Shown in pieces: positions 1 through 8,470 of a stretch of 64,000 nucleotides of DNA. The notes under the pieces were generated by a model. That model made no database searches. It saw nothing but the letters and a program-made list of their open reading frames with translations, and was not told the DNA's origin. Position 1 is the first letter of the stretch; each line of letters opens with the position of its first letter. Source of the stretch: Legionella lytica (GTDB taxonomy: Bacteria; Pseudomonadota; Gammaproteobacteria; Legionellales; Legionellaceae); the NCBI RefSeq assembly GCF_023921225.1, contig NZ_CP071527.1:1330501-1394500 (forward strand). Reading direction: 5' to 3'. The position numbers and the translations under genes were made by a program.

Positions 1-210
1 TACTTTATTACCTCCTATCATTGAATATAAGCGACATCGTGCAATATATTGAGGATCTTCTAAAGTCCAAAAACGGTTGTAATTGCTGTCAAAGTAAACT
101 TCGTATAATCGAGCTGATGCAAACTCATGAATGTTAATCCATTCTTGCTCAACATTAGCATTGTGTTGTTGTAAGGTACGACGTATTTTTAGGATATGTT
201 CGTTGAACAT
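1..210 (-). CDS. Hypothetical protein, N-terminal part only
   Basis: An open frame begins with ATG at 210 and reads 70 codons to the window edge without a stop, so the C-terminus lies outside. It starts MFNEHILKIRRTLQQHNANV and continues with many aromatic and charged residues. An AAAAGGAACAATA stretch just upstream of the ATG supplies a Shine-Dalgarno sequence. I do not recognise the family. There is no signal peptide and no clear domain in the visible part. Confidence 0.55.
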   Translation of the reverse strand, partial: MFNEHILKIRRTLQQHNANVEQEWINIHEFASARLYEVYFDSNYNRFWTLEDPQYIARCRLYSMIGGNKV

Positions 211-428
211 TATTGTTCCTTTTAATTGTGTTATAGGGTAAGTAAATAGTTCGCATGTGCTAAGGCATCCATAAAATGGATTACTACACTTCCATAGAGT
301 TGGATGAACTTTATTAAGTGTGGATTATTTTAAGGCAATTGGTGATTTATTAAAATATCAACCTGTGCTTTTTTGAAAAAAACATTTAATTGAGTAGTGA
401 AACTATAGAGCAATCTTTATGGTCAAAT

Positions 429-785
429 TTATTTTTTCCCATAGATTTTACCGGCGCCAAAATCGAGTACAACACAAGGTTCATTACCTATAACCCATGC
501 ATCATGGCCGGGGGGGATAACAGCAACATCTCCTTGGCTCATTTCTTTTTGCACGCCATCGTCCATTACGACTGCCATTTTCCCAGAAACTACATAATTG
601 ATATGCGCAACTTCACAGCTTTTAGTCTCCACTGTGGGTTTGACACATTCAGACCATTTCCATCCTGGTTGGAAAATAGCACGCATAATTGTAGTATCTC
701 CAAAATTGAGGACTTCAATTTTTGTTTTGGGCAACTCTCTGGTTTCATCTGCTAAAGTAAAATTTTTTAATTCCATTGTAGTCAT
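429..785 (-). CDS. Small cupin-domain protein
   Basis: This 118-residue protein has the pattern of a single-domain cupin. His61 follows an E-V-A-H strand, a glycine turn V-S-G-K lies near 67-69, and a second cupin motif G-D-V-A-V-I-P-P-G-H ends at His94. The fold binds a metal or a small ligand in a beta barrel, and the substrate cannot be told from sequence. No signal peptide is present, so it is probably cytoplasmic. It ends well short of its neighbours, lies on the same strand as the FecR-like gene upstream (15 bp away), and could be co-transcribed with it. The family call is firm and the function is open. Confidence 0.8.
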   Translation of the reverse strand: MTTMELKNFTLADETRELPKTKIEVLNFGDTTIMRAIFQPGWKWSECVKPTVETKSCEVAHINYVVSGKMAVVMDDGVQKEMSQGDVAVIPPGHDAWVIGNEPCVVLDFGAGKIYGKK

Positions 786-800
786 GATCTAATATCCTCT

Positions 801-2672
801 TTAATGCTGAATGTTCTCATGCCTTATCACAGGTTGTGCAGGAGCCTTCTGAATGTTCTCATGCCTTATCACAGGTTGTGCAGGAGCCTTCTGAATGTTC
901 TCATGCCTTATCACAGGTTGTGCAGGAGCCTTCTGAATGTTCTCATGCCTTATCACAGGTTGTGCAGGAGCCTTCTGAATGTTCTCATGCCTTATCACAG
1001 GTTGTGCAGGAGCTTTCTGAATGTTCTCATGTTTTATCACTGGGTGTGCAGGAATTTCTTGTTGTTTCAATGGCTTTAATTTCTCCTGTTGAGGAACTGG
1101 CATAGGCGTTGGATGCTGAGCAGGACCTTGAATTTGCTGATTTTCTTTGACCGGTGTATTTAAAGGTTGTAGATTCCGCGTTGTTGGTATGGGAGTAACT
1201 GATTTTTGATTATTTAATGGTATGCCAGGGTTGTTTGTTAACTCACCTTTTACTTTGGTAAAAGAGGCTGGTGGAGTAGAAGGCTGATTTTTAATAATGG
1301 TGTGCTGAGTTATTACTTTTTCTGGAGGTTTCACCCCTTTGGTGAGCGTTCCCCCCAATATGCTTTGATTTATAGGCGCTATTGGCGCATGAGTAAGTGA
1401 TGGGGCTTTAAGTAATTCTGGTTGGGTAAGTTTAATAGCAGCTTTATTAACCGGTTGCGCATTGATAAAAGCATTTTTGTTAACACTAGTAATCGCATTC
1501 TCAATGTGTTTATTTTTATAGTCAAATTGAGCGTTATTTTTTTGATACCAGTTATTAACATCTATGTTGTGAAAATAAGTATTACTGACATTTAATTGAT
1601 TAAAATAAGCACCACTTACTGCATATGCAGGGGTGTATATTTCACCAGGGCCCAAAGGAAACCAGGAAATATTGTCATTGCCTGTTTCGATAAATACTAC
1701 CAAAGCTGGCGCATAAAGAGCTTCAACATCTACCGGACCAGGAACCCACGCCCAGCGATCATCGATAAAAGCCCAGCGACCATAATGGAATGGTGCAAAT
1801 CCCCATGGTTGATTATCTACCCACGTCCATCCCCACTGATTTAACCATATCCATTGACCATCTCTATAAGGAGCCCAATCTGAGCCAACGTTTTCTGGTA
1901 TCCAGATATTTCCATAGTTATCATCAATTTGCCAGCTGCCAGACGATTCAAGATCCTGATAGCCTAAAACACTGGGAGAAACATAATTAGATGAGTTTTT
2001 CGCCTCTAAGCGGTGTTTTTCTTGCTGTAATACCAAATTATCAAATTCATCTAAAGATTTTAATTGGGTACATTCAGGGTTTTGAAGGTCTATACCGGTG
2101 TAACGACAAGTAGTTCCTTCTTTTATTTGCTGGGGAGCAGGTGTATTTTGGCCATATACTTCGGCTAAACCTATTTTTATACTGACTACAGTAGACGAGG
2201 TGTTTTCGTCGTTTGTGACATCAACTCGGTAATATCCTGGTTTATTTATAATTAATGCAATATTGGGGGTATCTACTTCGTAAGTTTTTCCAGATTTTAT
2301 TTCGTTGGCAATTAAAACTAGGCTTCCTTCTGCCAGCTGAAATTGTCCTAGATCCTCTGTAAGATTTACTATTTTTAAACTGGTCGAGCTATTAAGCCAA
2401 ATCGCCGTTTTGCTACTAAATTCTAGGGCTGCTTTTGCAGACGTGTCTGTCCACAGACTATCACCTACAACTAAAGGTCTATTAAGTGATGCATCAACCC
2501 ATTGATCTTCTCCTGCAGGTAGTAAACTGACACTACCAGTGACTAAATTTAATCTGGCTATATCTGTTAAAGGATCTGCGAATGCCGTATTAAATAAAAT
2601 AACAGAAGCAAATAAATAAAATACTATCACTATGCGGATTTTCTTAAGCATGTCCATGATAAGTTCCTTCAT
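801..2672 (-). CDS. Secreted FecR/DUF6600-type protein with C-terminal 14-residue repeats
   Basis: This is a 623-residue exported protein. Residues 1-32 form a signal peptide ending AFA. Residues about 40-185 resemble a FecR domain (T-G-S-V-S-L-L, then L-V-V-G-D-S-L-W-T-D). Residues about 248-312 are very rich in Trp and Tyr and match the DUF6600 type (repeated G-x-W-x-W modules ending W-A-W-V-P-G-P). A Pro/Gln-rich low-complexity region follows. The C-terminus is five identical KAPAQPVIRHENIQ units preceded by one diverged unit. The start is supported by AGGGAAG about 7 nt before the ATG. FecR-like proteins without a sigma factor neighbour are usually envelope proteins, and the role here is unknown. 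The translational stop lies just after the repeat array, so array length sets protein length. Confidence 0.75.
   Translation of the reverse strand: MKELIMDMLKKIRIVIVFYLFASVILFNTAFADPLTDIARLNLVTGSVSLLPAGEDQWVDASLNRPLVVGDSLWTDTSAKAALEFSSKTAIWLNSSTSLKIVNLTEDLGQFQLAEGSLVLIANEIKSGKTYEVDTPNIALIINKPGYYRVDVTNDENTSSTVVSIKIGLAEVYGQNTPAPQQIKEGTTCRYTGIDLQNPECTQLKSLDEFDNLVLQQEKHRLEAKNSSNYVSPSVLGYQDLESSGSWQIDDNYGNIWIPENVGSDWAPYRDGQWIWLNQWGWTWVDNQPWGFAPFHYGRWAFIDDRWAWVPGPVDVEALYAPALVVFIETGNDNISWFPLGPGEIYTPAYAVSGAYFNQLNVSNTYFHNIDVNNWYQKNNAQFDYKNKHIENAITSVNKNAFINAQPVNKAAIKLTQPELLKAPSLTHAPIAPINQSILGGTLTKGVKPPEKVITQHTIIKNQPSTPPASFTKVKGELTNNPGIPLNNQKSVTPIPTTRNLQPLNTPVKENQQIQGPAQHPTPMPVPQQEKLKPLKQQEIPAHPVIKHENIQKAPAQPVIRHENIQKAPAQPVIRHENIQKAPAQPVIRHENIQKAPAQPVIRHENIQKAPAQPVIRHENIQH
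807..1058. repeat. Tandem array of six 42-bp repeats
   Basis: Units start at 807, 849, 891, 933, 975 and 1017. The first five are identical except for one substitution near the end of the fifth. The sixth (1017-1058) is diverged. The unit length is a multiple of three, so copy-number change keeps the protein frame and adds or removes 14 residues (KAPAQPVIRHENIQ). Confidence 0.95.
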
Positions 2673-2991
2673 CTTTTACTTCCCTATACTAAATTATAGT
2701 AAAAGGTGTCTAATAATAGATCACATTTATTTGTGTGAGGCAAAAATAATCGAGTAATAAACCAGGCAGAATGAGCCACGTTTTAAGACGCGAATAGATG
2801 ATTAATTTTAAAAATCAATTAGCTTAAAATGGCCTGGATTAATGAAGATTAAGGTGAGTTATTAATGACCTTGACAAAGTAACATCAGGGTGAATAACAT
2901 GAGGCCATTTTGTTTAATCTGGAATACTTGATTGTCATACTGCAAAGAAACCCAATGGTTTCTTTTAAAGAACCAACGTATTTTTTGCTCT
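2673..2991. other. Intergenic region, no gene seen
   Basis: The 319 bp upstream of the FecR-like gene are AT-rich and contain no convincing ORF on either strand. The left end should carry that gene's promoter and ribosome site. An ACTATAAT sequence on the minus strand lies about 20 nt upstream of its start codon, but I cannot place a matching -35 box. Confidence 0.4.
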
Positions 2992-3186
2992 TCAGCTACA
3001 GGAATTAGTATTTTTTGGCTGCAAATCACTATTTCCAGAAAGTTTTTCTAATCCGTGGCTAATGGTTTGAACCATTTGAGCATTTTTGTTTTTAGTATCA
3101 GTTGATGGAGATAAGACTACACATGACTCATTTTGATAGGATGAAAATATATTAGTACCTCCGGCATTAATGTGTTTTTTTGCCAA
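2992..3186 (-). CDS. Small orphan ORF
   Basis: This 64-residue frame uses TTG at 3186 as its first possible start and has no strong Shine-Dalgarno site. The product is polar, Ser- and Asn-rich, with two cysteines, no membrane segment and no motif I recognise. It may be a real small Legionella protein or the remnant of a longer gene. The surrounding 1.5 kb looks decayed, so confidence is low. Confidence 0.3.
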   Translation of the reverse strand: MAKKHINAGGTNIFSSYQNESCVVLSPSTDTKNKNAQMVQTISHGLEKLSGNSDLQPKNTNSCS

Positions 3187-3315
3187 CTAGATGAGGTTAT
3201 TTATCCAAAATTTTTATTACATCGTTAGGAGTATATCTCGATTCAAATGACATAAAAACTCCTAAAGAAATAAAAATAATTTTAACAGAAAAACATTAAT
3301 GTTTTGTTAACTAGA

Positions 3316-3456
3316 CTATTTGTTGTTAGTTTCAGCAGACTCCGTTATGTATTCGTCTAGCGTTGGGCTATCGAGATTGATAATGGGGGCTCGCCTATAC
3401 GCAGCAGAACCCCCAAGTAGAAAGAAGGCGATATGCTGCAAATAATGAGCTTCCAT
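3316..3456 (-). CDS. Very small orphan ORF or gene remnant
   Basis: An ATG at 3456 opens a 46-codon frame to TAG at 3316, with an in-frame TGA just upstream, so it is not the tail of a longer intact frame. The product begins MEAHYLQHIAFFLLGGSAAY and ends with an acidic tail (about 30-46). Codon choice looks like real coding sequence. No family is recognised and no strong ribosome site is seen. It may be a fragment left by rearrangement. Confidence 0.25.
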   Translation of the reverse strand: MEAHYLQHIAFFLLGGSAAYRRAPIINLDSPTLDEYITESAETNNK

Positions 3457-3772
3457 ACTTAATATTCAAAAACTTCCATTAGCATCGATGAATAAAATGA
3501 GGGGCATTTAAATTTTGAATTAAATAGTCTAAAAATGAGTTCTGGTTAAAATACAATGAGGAGCTGAGGGGGGCTTTCAGACAAGGCTATGCAGCGTGTT
3601 TTCACCAGGCATATCGGCATCCCAAGCGTATATTTTCTCTCCAGCCAGCGTTTACAGAGCATGTGCAGGCGTAATGGGGAAAGACCCTAATTATCCTAAT
3701 ATATATAATTTCCCCTGCGCTTTATGGTATTTTTGGAAGGATGTATACCATTGTTAATCAGAGAATCTTAAT
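3457..3772. other. Intergenic region, degraded
   Basis: No gene of useful length is visible. A GGGAAAGACCC motif at about 3678 recurs at about 4258, just before the first tRNA-Arg fragment, and may mark a rearranged boundary. The last 40 bp are AT-rich and precede the secreted-protein gene at 3773, so they probably hold its promoter. Confidence 0.35.
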
Positions 3773-4162
3773 ATGATATATTTTAAGAAAATATTTTTAT
3801 CAATTACTTTGCTTGTTTTTGTTGGCCATGCGTTTGCTATGGTAGATAAGGAGAAACAACAAATTACTTCACGTCATTTTACCATTGCCCCTCCATTTTC
3901 AATTAAATCTGTTGAAGCATATACCAATATTCCCAACTTCTCAGTTGTAAAGACATCAGATTATACATTTGACGTGTTCTTTGACTATATTTATCCTGCA
4001 CCTCGTTCATATGCTTCTGTTAAACTGTGGGTTATGAGTGAAAATGATAAAAGCTATGCTGAGTTTGTTAGTAATGAAATAGGTATTCAGTTTATTCAAT
4101 GTATTCGCTGTCCCCATATTAATAAAATTGACTCTAATAATTATCAATTTATATTTGAATAA
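3773..4162 (+). CDS. Small secreted protein of unknown function
   Basis: This 129-residue product begins with a clear signal peptide (Lys residues at 5 and 6, hydrophobic core 8-18, likely cleavage after H-A-F-A near residue 22). The mature part is about 105 residues, beta-rich in appearance, with many Tyr and Phe. A single C-x-x-C pair (C-I-R-C) near the C-terminus could form a disulfide or bind metal. I do not recognise the family. It stands alone between degraded regions, about 110 bp before the first tRNA-Arg fragment, so it may be accessory DNA. Confidence 0.55.
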   Translation: MIYFKKIFLSITLLVFVGHAFAMVDKEKQQITSRHFTIAPPFSIKSVEAYTNIPNFSVVKTSDYTFDVFFDYIYPAPRSYASVKLWVMSENDKSYAEFVSNEIGIQFIQCIRCPHINKIDSNNYQFIFE

Positions 4163-4275
4163 ATTGATTCAGCGGAGGGCTTATGGATTTCGAAACATTG
4201 AAAATTATAGAGTGCGTATTAAGGTGCTCTGCGGCTGATTAAGGTGTCCCGGGAATTGGGAAAGACCCATTATAT

Positions 4276-4323
4276 GGCGTGCTCGGAGGGGCTCGAACCC
4301 CCGACACCTTGGCTCGAAGCCAA
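4276..4323 (-). pseudogene. tRNA-Arg 3'-half fragment (copy A), putative attachment scar
   Basis: The 48 bp match the 3' half of the intact tRNA-Arg(TCG) at 22042-22118 (acceptor 3' strand, T arm, variable loop and anticodon 3' stem) at 45 positions. Homology stops at the anticodon region and no 5' half follows. Partial 3' tRNA copies in the same orientation as the intact gene are what tyrosine-recombinase elements leave after integration in a tRNA gene. Three mismatches suggest an older event than copy B. Confidence 0.75.
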
Positions 4324-4336
4324 TTTGATCAATATT

Positions 4337-4365
4337 AAATATTAATAAAATCAGCTGCTTGCGAT
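4337..4365. repeat. 29-bp direct repeat near tRNA fragment (copy 1)
   Basis: The AT-rich repeat ends TCAGCTGCTTGCGAT and matches 7604-7632 at 28 of 29 positions. Here it lies just right of tRNA fragment A. At the second site it lies just left of fragment B. Together the two tRNA fragments and two repeats bracket 4276-7687. Confidence 0.8.
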
Positions 4366-4381
4366 GTGGTGATTTCGTCAA

Positions 4382-4925
4382 TTACTGCGCAGAACTGCCT
4401 ACACCAGCGGTAGATATACTATACTTTGTTACAAATCTGCTACAGTAAATTCTTGTAGTTTCCTGCTCAATAAAGTTGATTAATTCTTTTTCTGTTGGTA
4501 ATACAGTTTTATATTTAGAAGCAAAAATTTGCTTGTTTTCTTTTAGTACCGAATATTTAACCATAGTTTCGTCTTTGTCAGCGCAAAGGATAATGCCTAT
4601 TGTTGTGTTATCGTCTTTTCCTCGCTTTAATTCATCAAACATTCGTACGTACATATCCATTTGACCAATATCTTGGTGTGTAAGTTTTCAGTTTTTAAAT
4701 CAATAACAACAAAGCATTTTAAAAGATAATTGTAGAAAGCCAGGTCAACATAGAAATGAGATGTCTCTGTACTTACACGTATCCGTGCAATGAAAACCCC
4801 TTGTCAATTCTAAAAGAAATTTTTGTAAGTGCGCTATAATATTTGACTCTAAAATGCTTTATTTTCCTGTCAAATCATCAGGAACATTTAAAAACTCTAA
4901 GATATAAGGGTCTTTAATAAACTCA
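4382..4925 (-). pseudogene. Degraded DUF1016/YhcG-family nuclease gene
   Basis: Translation of the minus strand gives successive pieces of the YhcG (DUF1016) C-terminal PD-(D/E)XK nuclease domain in different frames. I-K-D-P-Y-I-L-E-F-L comes first, then an in-frame TAA after L-T-G-K, then F-L-L-E-L, then H-F-Y-V-D-L-A-F-Y with the catalytic-type V-I-D-L-K-T-E, then a frameshift into the last 92 codons (4382-4660), which hold I-F-A-S-K-Y. Intact members need all of these in one frame, so this copy is dead. A second YhcG remnant lies at 7885-8752 next to the other tRNA-Arg fragment. The two differ enough to be separate acquisitions rather than a recent duplication. Confidence 0.75.
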
Positions 4926-4967
4926 GATCAATTGTGTCTGTGAGCAGACACTATTTAGAGGAAGAAA

Positions 4968-5123
4968 GTGGATAGAGCGTGCTCTAATATAAATGAAGAG
5001 CAGTTGTATTCTGATATAAGTCAATTGATAGAAATTACTCAGCAAAGAAGTGGTTCTAATATGGGGAAAGGTCAGCATTTTCTGACGCAACTCTTCGTTA
5101 CCAATATTGTCATCAGTGATTGA
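4968..5123 (+). CDS. Small ORF of doubtful status
   Basis: A GTG at 4968, six bases after AGAGGA, opens a 51-codon frame ending in TGA at 5121. The product is hydrophilic then mildly hydrophobic (ends T-Q-L-F-V-T-N-I-V-I-S-D). The first 20 residues vaguely resemble the start of DUF1016 proteins (Y-x-D-I-x-x-L-I-E) and it lies divergently next to a DUF1016 remnant, so it may be another shard of such a gene. Low confidence. Confidence 0.25.
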   Translation: MDRACSNINEEQLYSDISQLIEITQQRSGSNMGKGQHFLTQLFVTNIVISD

Positions 5124-5138
5124 AATGAAAATACTTTA

Positions 5139-7331
5139 TCAAAGCCAACTAGATAAAGGCTGCATAGTATCTTCAGAATCATCATAAACATAAGTTTTAA
5201 GGTCTTCATAGATAACATTATCAACAATACTCTTTGCTTCATGAGTACTTCTTAACTGTTCGATGCCTTGTTGTAGCTCTGTCGATGTTAAGTTATCATC
5301 TATGTTAAGTAATATATTATCCAGATTGGCCAGTATGATGGCTCGCATTGCAGGATGTTCAATTTTTATAAGTATTAAGTTCAAAGAGGTTACTATTATT
5401 CTGAAATCATTATGATCAAAATGGGTAATATGTCGATTTAAAAAAGAAAAATAAGCATGAGCCGCATCGTTCTGAACATTTTCATCTGTTGGCCATATTT
5501 GATGAGCAAGGTGTATAATTTGTTTTTGAAATCCATGATGTTCCTTACCTGAGCAAAGTAAATCCATAAAGATATTAAAACAATAAGCATTTACTTCAGG
5601 TGTCTTAATCATTTTTTTTATTTTTTGTATTAATGAATGTGCGTGTTGTTTTGAGGTTGGTGCAAGTGCTTTGTCTACGAGCATTTCCCGGCATATTTCA
5701 AGTAGGGGCAATGCTATAATAGACAGGATTTTTGTATTTGGTAGAAGGTCTAAATCTCTAATAGGCGAAGCTAAAAAATTTAACTTCCAAGGCTTTGCTA
5801 ACACAGTCTGGTAGACATCTAACATTTCGGGCGGGGGAAGTATGTATAGGCATACCCTGGCTAAGGGTGGGGTACCAGAGACTGTTAAGCCCGAAAATAA
5901 ATCGAAACGTTGCTGAGGTGAAAGTAGACTGTCTAAAGTATTGTAAAGGAGCGGGCTAAAATTAGAGGGGTATTCTTCAAAGCAGAATTTTTGGATGTGT
6001 TTTAGAAGCGCTTCTTCAAATACAGAAGGAAGTAATTTTTTTTCTAATGCATTACAGAATATAGATAATATAGCGAGTCTATCTAGTTTACTGGTTTTAA
6101 GAAGCAAGAGTTGTTCAAGTTGATTGCATTGTTCATGAGTCAATGGTAGTGGATGCATGACACGAATAAGCAAATCACCTGCTGTGTTAGGATCTCTGCT
6201 GTCTGTTTCTATTAAACTTATAAGTTTATTTCCTAATAAGAGTTTTTTATCCCGATTATCTGCTATTTCAGGATCGAGTAAGAGAGCAATATTGACCAAA
6301 TCCAGTAAATCAGTTATTTGCTTCTGACTATAAAATAGATTTAAGGCCTCATTAAGTACGCTTTTGGGAGTAGACATTGCCTTTTTGCAAATAAGTAACA
6401 CTTTTAGTATAGTCCGTATGTCTGGGTTATTGCGTATTTTCTCCAGAACAAACTCCCATGTCTCGTCTGATAGTGGTGATCGTAAGGTAATCTCTGTGCT
6501 GTATCGACCGGATACAAAAAACTCTGACACTAATACGTCACTTACTTTATCTTGCATTTCTGATGGTATATCAATTTGCTGAAGGGCCTTGAATGCCATA
6601 TATTTAGCACTCTCATCCACATCCGGGGTAGACAAAATAGTCAGAATTTTTCTAATTATCGCAATCTTGGTTTCATCATTATACTTTATATTAAGTAGAT
6701 ATAGTGGATAGTCCAGCTCCTTCATATATAAACCCATTCCAAGCTTCATTACTTCAACTTCATTACTAAAAATGTTTATTAGGAGGGAGCCCATTTCATA
6801 TTTGGTTTTGTCATGTACAATCATTCGTGAAAGCGCTCTCCAATTACGGCATGCCTTAGCTTGTGCCTCATATTGGTACTCAATTTCGCAGGTATATCTC
6901 CGTAATGTTAAGAGTACTTTTCTACTCAAATGGGTGGCTTGATGAAGAGTTTCTTTGCTTGTATTGATAAAAGTAAATTGCTGCACACCTTCAACTCGAG
7001 CTCGAGGATAACTGGTTTCAAAATAATAAAAATAGGCTACCAAGGGATATATCATGCAATTAGATCTAACCTTTGTAGTATCACAAAAAAATTGATCTAG
7101 GACGGGAATAACGTCTTCAGGTCTAAACTGAGCATTTGACATTCGTTGAATTAAATTCTTACTTTCCGCACTTAGACTTGATTTAAAGAAGCCAAGTGAC
7201 TCATCATGCTCATTAATATAATTAAGAAATTTTACAAGAAGTTCAGAGGGAGTTAGAGAATGATTTTTAATAATAAGTTCTTGAATTATTTTCTTGTAAA
7301 AGTTAATTAATGTATTCATAAGTATATTCAA
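5139..7331 (-). CDS. Large alpha-helical protein of unknown function
   Basis: This intact 730-codon frame starts at ATG 7331. The product is almost entirely predicted helix, Leu- and Ile-rich in short amphipathic segments reminiscent of HEAT or ARM solenoids, with no signal peptide, no clear membrane span and no enzyme motif that I recognise. The C-terminus is acidic and then hydrophobic (Y-D-D-S-E-D-T-M-Q-P-L-S-S-W-L), a composition often seen in Dot/Icm-translocated Legionella proteins. The gene sits alone between two tRNA-Arg fragments and two yhcG remnants, so it is probably accessory DNA. An effector role is an inference only. Confidence 0.7.
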   Translation of the reverse strand: MNILMNTLINFYKKIIQELIIKNHSLTPSELLVKFLNYINEHDESLGFFKSSLSAESKNLIQRMSNAQFRPEDVIPVLDQFFCDTTKVRSNCMIYPLVAYFYYFETSYPRARVEGVQQFTFINTSKETLHQATHLSRKVLLTLRRYTCEIEYQYEAQAKACRNWRALSRMIVHDKTKYEMGSLLINIFSNEVEVMKLGMGLYMKELDYPLYLLNIKYNDETKIAIIRKILTILSTPDVDESAKYMAFKALQQIDIPSEMQDKVSDVLVSEFFVSGRYSTEITLRSPLSDETWEFVLEKIRNNPDIRTILKVLLICKKAMSTPKSVLNEALNLFYSQKQITDLLDLVNIALLLDPEIADNRDKKLLLGNKLISLIETDSRDPNTAGDLLIRVMHPLPLTHEQCNQLEQLLLLKTSKLDRLAILSIFCNALEKKLLPSVFEEALLKHIQKFCFEEYPSNFSPLLYNTLDSLLSPQQRFDLFSGLTVSGTPPLARVCLYILPPPEMLDVYQTVLAKPWKLNFLASPIRDLDLLPNTKILSIIALPLLEICREMLVDKALAPTSKQHAHSLIQKIKKMIKTPEVNAYCFNIFMDLLCSGKEHHGFQKQIIHLAHQIWPTDENVQNDAAHAYFSFLNRHITHFDHNDFRIIVTSLNLILIKIEHPAMRAIILANLDNILLNIDDNLTSTELQQGIEQLRSTHEAKSIVDNVIYEDLKTYVYDDSEDTMQPLSSWL

Positions 7332-7603
7332 CTAATTAGGTTATATCTCTTTGAAAGAATTTGTTATATATCCTTTAAACGATCATATTACCTAATTACC
7401 GATGGCCTCTTTGTTATTTATTTGCTCAATTAGAGCATATTATAACACAAGACAATTGAGGTTTGTTAAGAATGTGAATACTCGATGGGTAGAATTATAA
7501 TTTCTGTTGATGTCATGATACATTCTTATGATTTTCATATTATTTATATTCCCTTTCTATTAGTAGTAGCTAATGAGGGCTTTTTTCCAGTTTGATCGAG
7601 TAT
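7332..7603. other. Intergenic region, no gene seen
   Basis: The 272 bp are AT-rich with no convincing ORF. Together with the att-like block that follows, more than 500 bp up to 7884 lack a gene. The right part presumably carries the promoter of the leftward 730-codon gene. Confidence 0.4.
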
Positions 7604-7632
7604 AAATATTAATAAAATCAGTTGCTTGCGAT
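7604..7632. repeat. 29-bp direct repeat near tRNA fragment (copy 2)
   Basis: Matches 4337-4365 at 28 of 29 positions, same orientation. It lies 9 bp left of tRNA-Arg fragment B. Confidence 0.8.
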
Positions 7633-7641
7633 ATAAGAAAT

Positions 7642-7687
7642 GGCGCGCTCGGAGGGACTCGAACCCCCGACACCTTGGTTCGAAGCC
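7642..7687 (-). pseudogene. tRNA-Arg 3'-half fragment (copy B), putative attachment scar
   Basis: All 46 bp are identical to the 3' end of the intact tRNA-Arg at 22042-22118, up to the anticodon region, then homology stops. Orientation is the same as the intact gene, so 7642 and 22043 start a perfect 46-bp direct repeat 14.4 kb apart. About 60 bp to the right, ACTGCCTA occurs twice in close succession (7749-7767). This could be integrase arm-type binding sequence, and a decayed version lies at 4383-4402 beside copy A. Confidence 0.8.
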
Positions 7688-7884
7688 TGATGCTCTAGTT
7701 TTAAATTCGTTATAAATCAATATCTTGTGAAGCGTCAAATTCACAAACTACTGCCTAAAACTGCCTATTACAGCGTAGTACGGTCACAGTTGAGACACGT
7801 TTTGGTGACAGAAGAAAATTAATCACTTTGTTTTAATACCAAACACGAACAAACATATAGTAATCAATACGCAAAATCCACACG

Positions 7885-8442
7885 TCAATTTTTGATGATT
7901 TTGTTGGGTTCTGTATTTTGTATTATATCGATTTCTCGTTTGATCTCTTTTTTAAGTTCTTCTTCTGAAGGTAAATGTAATTGATATCTGCTCGCAAAGA
8001 TTTGTTTTGCTTTTTCGCCAAGTAAATATTTAGCCATTGTTTCACTTTTTTGGGTACAGAGAACTAAACCAATAGTGGGATTGTCATCCTCCTGTTTTAT
8101 CTCTGCATCAAAATAATTTACATAAAGTTGCATTTGACCGAGATCGGCATGAGTTAACTTTCTGGTTTTTAAATCAATAATGACATAACACTTTAATATG
8201 ACATGATAGAACACTAAGTCGGCGTAGTAGTGATCCCCATCAAAAGTTAGTCGCTTTTGTCTTCCAATGTATGAAAAGCCAGTGCCTAATTCTAACAAAA
8301 ACTTCTGCAGATTATTGATTAAAGCCTCTTCTAACTTTGACTCTACCAAACGGTGTGATTCAGGTAAACCTAAAAACTCAAGAATCAAAGGCTCTTTGAT
8401 GGCATCCTCTGGTTTATTGATTTCTTGCCCATCTCGAGACAA
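7885..8442 (-). pseudogene. DUF1016/YhcG nuclease domain fragment, frameshifted from its N-terminal part
   Basis: This frame encodes the C-terminal 185 residues of a YhcG (DUF1016) protein: E-P-L-I-L-E-F-L-G-L-P, then Y-A-D-L-V-F-Y-H and the PD-(D/E)XK-type V-I-I-D-L-K-T-R-K-L, then T-I-G-L-V-L-C and I-F-A-S-R-Y. The middle of the same gene lies immediately upstream in another frame at the end of 8471-9412. At about 8485 the two are separated by what looks like loss of 11 bp, because L-E-R-Q-I-N and R-L-A-K-S-K-D-K-E-G should be joined by a few residues. The N-terminal part of YhcG is missing. Intact family members are structure-selective nucleases often found in restriction or defence islands. 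This copy should be inactive. Confidence 0.75.
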
Positions 8443-8470
8443 AGCTAATAATCCTTCTTTATCTTTACTT

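Noticed and set aside
807..1058. Possible CRISPR array
   Set aside because: The 42-bp units are contiguous with no unique spacers and code for protein repeats.
804..1105. Open frames on the plus strand through the 42-bp repeat array
   Set aside because: The unit is a multiple of three without stops in several frames, so long false frames arise automatically. The minus-strand frame has a signal peptide, domains and a ribosome site.
3457..3772. Possible insertion-sequence remnant
   Set aside because: No transposase motif or inverted terminal repeats could be identified in any frame. Only short meaningless open stretches were found.
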